Origin: Phycisphaerales bacterium
GTDB lineage: Bacteria > Planctomycetota > Phycisphaerae > Phycisphaerales > UBA1924
Direction: 5' to 3'
DNA length: 64,000 bases
Assembly (NCBI GenBank): GCA_020849615.1
Contig: JADLFW010000005.1
Coordinates: forward strand, 62,001 to 126,000
The first letter of the stretch is position 1, and every line of letters starts with the position of its first letter. The translations under genes were made by a program, and so were the position numbers. Positions 60,851-64,000 of the stretch are shown here, piece by piece. The notes beneath the pieces were generated by a model. The model made no database searches, was not told where the DNA came from, and was given only the letters and a program-made list of their open reading frames with translations.

Positions 60851-62086
60851 ATGTCCCAGCCCTCCCCCCAACCCGCGCCGGCCCAGAAGTTCGCCACCCG
60901 CTGCATCCACGCCGGGCAGCACCCCGACCCCAGCACCGGCGCGATCATGACGCCCGTCTACATGACCAGCACCTTCGTGCAGTCCTCCCCGGGCGTCTTC
61001 AAGGATGGCTACGACTACGCCCGCTCCAAGAACCCCACCCGCGCCGCGCTGGAGGCCAACCTCGCCGACCTGGAAGGCGCTGCGCACGGGCTGGTCTTCT
61101 CCAGCGGCCTGGCCGCCATGGACTGCGTGCTCCACCAGCTCCGCGCGGGCGACCACGTCATCCTCTCCGATGATGTTTACGGCGGCACCTTCCGCCAGCT
61201 CGACAAGGTCTTCCGCCACCTGGGCGTGGAGACCACCCGCGTGGACATGACCCGCCTCGCCGATGTCGAGGCCGCGTTCCGCCCGGCGACGCGCCTCGTC
61301 TGGTTCGAGACGCCCAGCAACCCCATGCTCAAGATCATCGACATCGCCGCCATCCGCGGGCTCGTCGATCGCCACCGCTCGGGCCCGGCCTCGGGCGTGC
61401 GCGACGCGGGCCTGGGCCCGCTGGGCCAGCCGCTGGCCCGCGCTGTGCTGGTCGTCGACAACACCTTCGCGTCGCCCTACCTGCAGAACCCGCTGGCGCA
61501 GGGCGCGCACATCGTCCTGCACTCCTGCACCAAGTACATCGGCGGGCACTCTGACCTGGTCGCGGGCGCCCTGATGACCGGTGATGAGGACCTCGCGGCC
61601 CGGCTGAAGTTCACCCAGAACGCCGTGGGCGCGGTGCCCGGCGCCATGGACTGCTTCATGATGCTCCGCTCCACCAAGACCCTGCACATCCGCATGCAGC
61701 GCCACTGCGAGAACGCGCTCGCCATCGCCCAGCACCTGGCGAAGCACCGGGCCATCGAGAAAGTCATCTACCCGGGCCTGGAATCCCACCCGCAGCACGC
61801 CCTCGCGAAGAAGCAGATGCGGGCCTGCGGCGGCATGATCTCCTGCATCGTCAAGGGCGGGCTGGAGGCTTCGCGCCGCGTCCTCGAACGCGTCCGGCTC
61901 TTCAGCCTCGCCGAGTCGCTGGGCGGCGTCGAATCGCTCATCGAGCACCCGGCGATCATGACGCACTCCTCGATCCCCCCCGAGGCCCGGGCCAAGCTCG
62001 GCATCGCCGATGGGCTCATCCGCCTCAGCGTCGGCATCGAGGATGTCGATGACCTGATCGCGGACCTGGATCGGGCGCTGGTGTAG
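60851..62086 (+). CDS. Cystathionine gamma-synthase / gamma-lyase family enzyme
   Basis: 411 residues. ATG 60851 chosen over the open frame back to 60323, which crosses the tetR gene. FATRCIHAGQHPDPSTGAIMTPVYMTSTF, YDYARSKNPTRAALEANLADLEGA, SSGLAAMD, SDDVYGGTFRQL, DNTFASPYLQNPL and LHSCTKYIGGHSDLVAG (Schiff-base Lys) mark the family. Closest pattern is cystathionine gamma-synthase/lyase; with cbs at 42222 it could complete transsulfuration. Some 20 residues (SGPASGVRDAGLG) are inserted near 185. Confidence 0.92.
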   Translation: MSQPSPQPAPAQKFATRCIHAGQHPDPSTGAIMTPVYMTSTFVQSSPGVFKDGYDYARSKNPTRAALEANLADLEGAAHGLVFSSGLAAMDCVLHQLRAGDHVILSDDVYGGTFRQLDKVFRHLGVETTRVDMTRLADVEAAFRPATRLVWFETPSNPMLKIIDIAAIRGLVDRHRSGPASGVRDAGLGPLGQPLARAVLVVDNTFASPYLQNPLAQGAHIVLHSCTKYIGGHSDLVAGALMTGDEDLAARLKFTQNAVGAVPGAMDCFMMLRSTKTLHIRMQRHCENALAIAQHLAKHRAIEKVIYPGLESHPQHALAKKQMRACGGMISCIVKGGLEASRRVLERVRLFSLAESLGGVESLIEHPAIMTHSSIPPEARAKLGIADGLIRLSVGIEDVDDLIADLDRALV

Positions 62087-62180
62087 GTTCTGCCTGACGG
62101 ATGCCTTCAGGTGGCCCGGCTCTCCGAGCCGGGCGAAGGAACACAGAAGGAAATGCACGGTTCGGAGAACCGTGCCACCC
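62085..62180. repeat. Double-hairpin repeat, copy B
   Basis: Inverse of the element at 47411-47505: GACGGATGCCTT, then GCCCGGCTCTCCGAGCCGGGC type and GCACGGTTCGGAGAACCGTGC type hairpins. It lies between the gamma-synthase and DinB genes. Confidence 0.8.
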
Positions 62181-62234
62181 TGGAATCGATCCATCAAACC
62201 CGACCTGGCCTGAACGAGAACACGAGGTGCGACC

Positions 62235-62771
62235 ATGCCCGGATTGCCGTGGGTTGAACGGAAGTTTGTCTTTCCCGACCGCGTCGAACTGTACCCGGAG
62301 GTCATCGACCGCTTCCGGGGAACGCCGGCCCGGCTGGAAGAGAAGGTGCGCGGGCTGGCGCGCGAAACGCTGATCTGCAGCGATGGGGGGTGGACGATCC
62401 TGCAGAACATCGGCCATCTGCTCGACCTCGAGCCGCTCTGGGATGGCCGGCTGGATGACTACCTCGCGGGCCGCCCCGAGCTCCGGGCCGCCGACATCAC
62501 CAACGCCGCGACCAACCGGGCGCCCCACAACGAGCGCAGCCTCGACGAACTGACCATGGCCTTCCGCCGCGAGCGGGAGCGGCAGGCCGGCAAGCTGGAT
62601 TCACTGCCGGAATCGGCCTTCTCGCTGGTGTCGGTGCACCCGCGGCTGAAGATGCCGCTGCGGCTGGTGGATGCCGTGACCTTCGTCTGCCTGCACGATG
62701 ACTACCACCTGGCCCGGATCCAGGAGCTGAAGCGCAAGTTCATGCCAGATGTACAAGCAGCCCGAGCGTGA
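62235..62771 (+). CDS. DinB-like four-helix protein
   Basis: 178 residues. VIDRFRGTPARLEEKVRGL, TILQNIGHLLDLEPLWDGRL and FVCLHDDYHLARIQELKRKF put metal-binding His residues at the usual DinB/YfiT positions (IGHLLDLE, HDDYHLARI). The family includes thiol-dependent transferases and many unknowns. The last residues AARA and the stop codon come from a REP element that starts at 62758, so the C-terminus has been set by the insertion. Confidence 0.87.
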   Translation: MPGLPWVERKFVFPDRVELYPEVIDRFRGTPARLEEKVRGLARETLICSDGGWTILQNIGHLLDLEPLWDGRLDDYLAGRPELRAADITNAATNRAPHNERSLDELTMAFRRERERQAGKLDSLPESAFSLVSVHPRLKMPLRLVDAVTFVCLHDDYHLARIQELKRKFMPDVQAARA

Positions 62772-62827
62772 GCGAGGGCTTCGTGTGCTCGCGCGATGTG
62801 CAGACGCCCTCTCTGACGGTCGGGCTA
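62758..62827. repeat. Paired REP element (BIME-like)
   Basis: GCCCGAGCGTGAGCGAGGGC (near 62758) and, facing it, GCCCTCTCTGACGGTCGGGC (near 62805), separated by about 28 bp. The pair runs from the end of the DinB gene to the end of the cupin gene. The two subtypes match the two halves of the RAYT inverted repeats. Confidence 0.82.
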
Positions 62828-63202
62828 CCTGTTCTTGTCCCCCCGGTCAATCCCCGTCGCCGCGCTGGGCGGGCTGAAGATGTCGAGCACCAGCGTCTCC
62901 TCCTCCGCGTAGGCCGAGTGCGGCACGTTCGACGGCAGGTGCAGCACCTCGCCCGCGCTGACGACCACCTCGCGGCGCTGGGGTGAGCCCTCCGCCCCGA
63001 TGCCGAAGCGCAGACGCCCCGAGAGGATGCACGCGAACTGCTCGTTCTCGTGGCTGTGCGTGGGCACATCGCAGCCCTTCTTGAGCAGCACCCGCGAGAG
63101 CATCGCCTTCTCGCCGATGATGCGCCTGCGCTCCAGCAGCGCCATCGGCGAATCGCTCGCCAGCTCTTCCCAGCAGTGCACCGATGCGTCGCGTGTGCTC
63201 AC
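62825..63202 (-). CDS. Small cupin protein
   Basis: 125 residues, a single cupin barrel: SRVLLKKGCDVPTHSHENEQFACILSGRLRFGIG (motif 1, His-x-His...Glu) and VHAGEV-like VVSAGEVLHLPSNVPHSAYAEEETLVLDIFSPP (motif 2). A metal site is likely. Function unknown; its 3' end touches the REP pair. Confidence 0.87.
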   Translation of the reverse strand: MSTRDASVHCWEELASDSPMALLERRRIIGEKAMLSRVLLKKGCDVPTHSHENEQFACILSGRLRFGIGAEGSPQRREVVVSAGEVLHLPSNVPHSAYAEEETLVLDIFSPPSAATGIDRGDKNR

Positions 63203-63221
63203 GGTGTTCCTCCCAGGTTTC

Positions 63222-63671
63222 TCAGGTTGCGTCGAGCGCCTTTCTCAGGCGGGCGATGAGTTCCGCCCGCGCGGGCCCATCCATCGCGCCCTTCAGCTTC
63301 TCCGCGGGCCAGCCCCACACCGCGTTCCGCGGATCGGGGTCATCGGCGTGCCGGGGAATCACATGCCAGTGGATGTGCCCGACCTGGTTGCCCAGGCACT
63401 CGTAGTTGATCCGCGGTCGCCCGCCCCCCGCGCCGGAGGTGGGGAACACCGCGCGGATGGCCCGGGCCGCTCTCGCCACTTCCGCAAAGAGCGCGGCCTG
63501 CTCCTCGATCGCCAGGTCATCCAGGTGCAGCACGTGCCGCTTCAGCACCAGCACGCACCACCCCGCGCAGCCCTGGTTGTCGCCGAGGAACACCCGGGCC
63601 AGCTCCCCATCCGCAATCCAGTTCGGATCGGACGCCCCCACCGCCGACTTCTCACACAGCGGACAAATCAC
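63222..63671 (-). CDS. HIT-family hydrolase
   Basis: 149 residues. CPLC at residues 3-6 is followed by a HIT domain ending LGNQVGHIHWHVIPRHADDP, the His-x-His-x-His nucleotide-phosphate hydrolase motif. Likely a dinucleoside polyphosphate or adenosine-phosphoramidate hydrolase. Gap of 19 bp to the cupin gene on the same strand. Confidence 0.92.
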   Translation of the reverse strand: MICPLCEKSAVGASDPNWIADGELARVFLGDNQGCAGWCVLVLKRHVLHLDDLAIEEQAALFAEVARAARAIRAVFPTSGAGGGRPRINYECLGNQVGHIHWHVIPRHADDPDPRNAVWGWPAEKLKGAMDGPARAELIARLRKALDAT

Positions 63672-63693
63672 TCCGTCACTCCGTCACTACTTC

Positions 63694-64000
63694 CTACATC
63701 CCCTTCCGCAGCGGGTTCACCACGAAGTTGTCCCGCCCCAGCACGAGGTAGTCCCCGATCTCCACCGCCTCGCGGAAACTCTCCTGCGCCTGCTGCACAT
63801 CCACCGCGCTGGGCAGCACCTTGCCCTGCTCGAGGTGCTCGATGGTCGGGATCGCATCGCCGCAGATGACCGTCGTGTGCCGCGGGTGCGCCGCGATCAG
63901 CCCGCACAGCCCCGGCGTCACACCCGGGAGCGGGAACAGGTCAACGCCCTCCGCGAGCTTGTCGGGCGCCACCTCGCAGCGCCGCAGGATCGCGACATCC
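63694..64000 (-). CDS. Metallo-beta-lactamase-fold hydrolase, 5' end outside window
   Basis: Partial: 101 C-terminal residues, open to the window edge. DVAILRRCEVAPDKLAEGVDLFPLPGVTPG is followed by TTVICGDAIPTIEHLEQGKV, with the Gly-Asp and His of the MBL C-terminal half, then NPLRKGM at the end. The N-terminal HxHxDH is outside the window. The short fragment at 63972 starting at GTG is not a separate gene because the frame stays open to the end. Confidence 0.72.
   Translation of the reverse strand, partial: DVAILRRCEVAPDKLAEGVDLFPLPGVTPGLCGLIAAHPRHTTVICGDAIPTIEHLEQGKVLPSAVDVQQAQESFREAVEIGDYLVLGRDNFVVNPLRKGM

Noticed and set aside
60764-62410. 548-residue minus-strand ORF over the gamma-synthase gene
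   Set aside because: Shadow of the sense gene and of repeat DNA.
1-64000. tRNA and rRNA genes
   Set aside because: I looked for GGTTCRAATCC-type T-arms and conserved rRNA words in the gaps and saw none.

Overview
The window is 64 kb of very GC-rich chromosomal DNA that reads as a member of the Planctomycetota, most likely class Phycisphaerae. The evidence is the gene content: secreted proteins ending in a hydrophobic helix plus RRRR (PEP-CTERM-like sorting tails, at 4752, 19186 and 28434), a giant repeat protein closed by a dockerin-like EF-hand pair ending in Gly-Cys (5907), a prepilin-type protein with the FSLVELLVVIAIIAI start, a sulfatase, and an ECF sigma factor translationally coupled to a Ser/Thr kinase with TPRs. 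No rRNA, tRNA, CRISPR array, prophage or plasmid backbone was recognised. Both window edges cut genes.

Layout. 1-14.6 kb: secreted propeller and sorting-signal proteins, a short-form alpha-glucan phosphorylase (glgP), ComEC and a pseudopilin-like protein. 14.9-25.1 kb: housekeeping genes: a DCC thiol protein overlapping a YrdC-phosphatase fusion, rpiB, a Nif3-like protein, ispE, a ROK sugar kinase, a propeller lipoprotein and purH. 25.3-38.8 kb: a block that looks linked to flagella and surface glycosylation: a FlgM-like protein, a SPOR-like lipoprotein, an orphan HTH-like protein, a Maf/DUF115-type glycosyltransferase fused to a cysteine-less radical-SAM-like domain, neuA-neuB-neuC for a nonulosonic (sialic-type) acid, and an HDOD signalling protein. 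39-47.3 kb: surE, exported superoxide dismutase, cystathionine beta-synthase, two VOC proteins and a sulfatase. 47.5-64 kb: kinase/sigma pair, two Cys/Met-metabolism PLP enzymes, a B12-binding sensor-like protein, an Old Yellow Enzyme, Ohr, an ArsR regulator with an SDR enzyme, a phospholipid/ornithine-lipid type methyltransferase, a TetR regulator with DUF1761 and SRPBCC genes, DinB, cupin, HIT and the edge of a metallo-beta-lactamase-fold gene.

The most unusual locus is 30.3-37.7 kb. The Maf-like gene, neuA, neuB and neuC are co-directional and tightly packed, as expected for a pathway that makes a CMP-activated nonulosonic acid and transfers it to flagellin. A REP-associated tyrosine transposase (RAYT, Y1/HUH family) with about 70-bp inverted repeats sits between neuA and neuB, and its reading frame is continuous with neuA, giving a predicted NeuA-RAYT fusion. 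Copies of the same REP core occur in at least two other places (28277 and 62758), so the window seems to hold both the enzyme and its REP substrates.

Intergenic DNA is unusually structured. It carries heptanucleotide tandem repeats in both orientations, a hairpin family whose stems vary by compensating base changes, long inverted pairs built on CAGAGG, a two-hairpin repeat present in opposite orientations 15 kb apart, a parS-like 16-mer at 17094, and clear operator palindromes next to the ArsR and TetR regulated genes.
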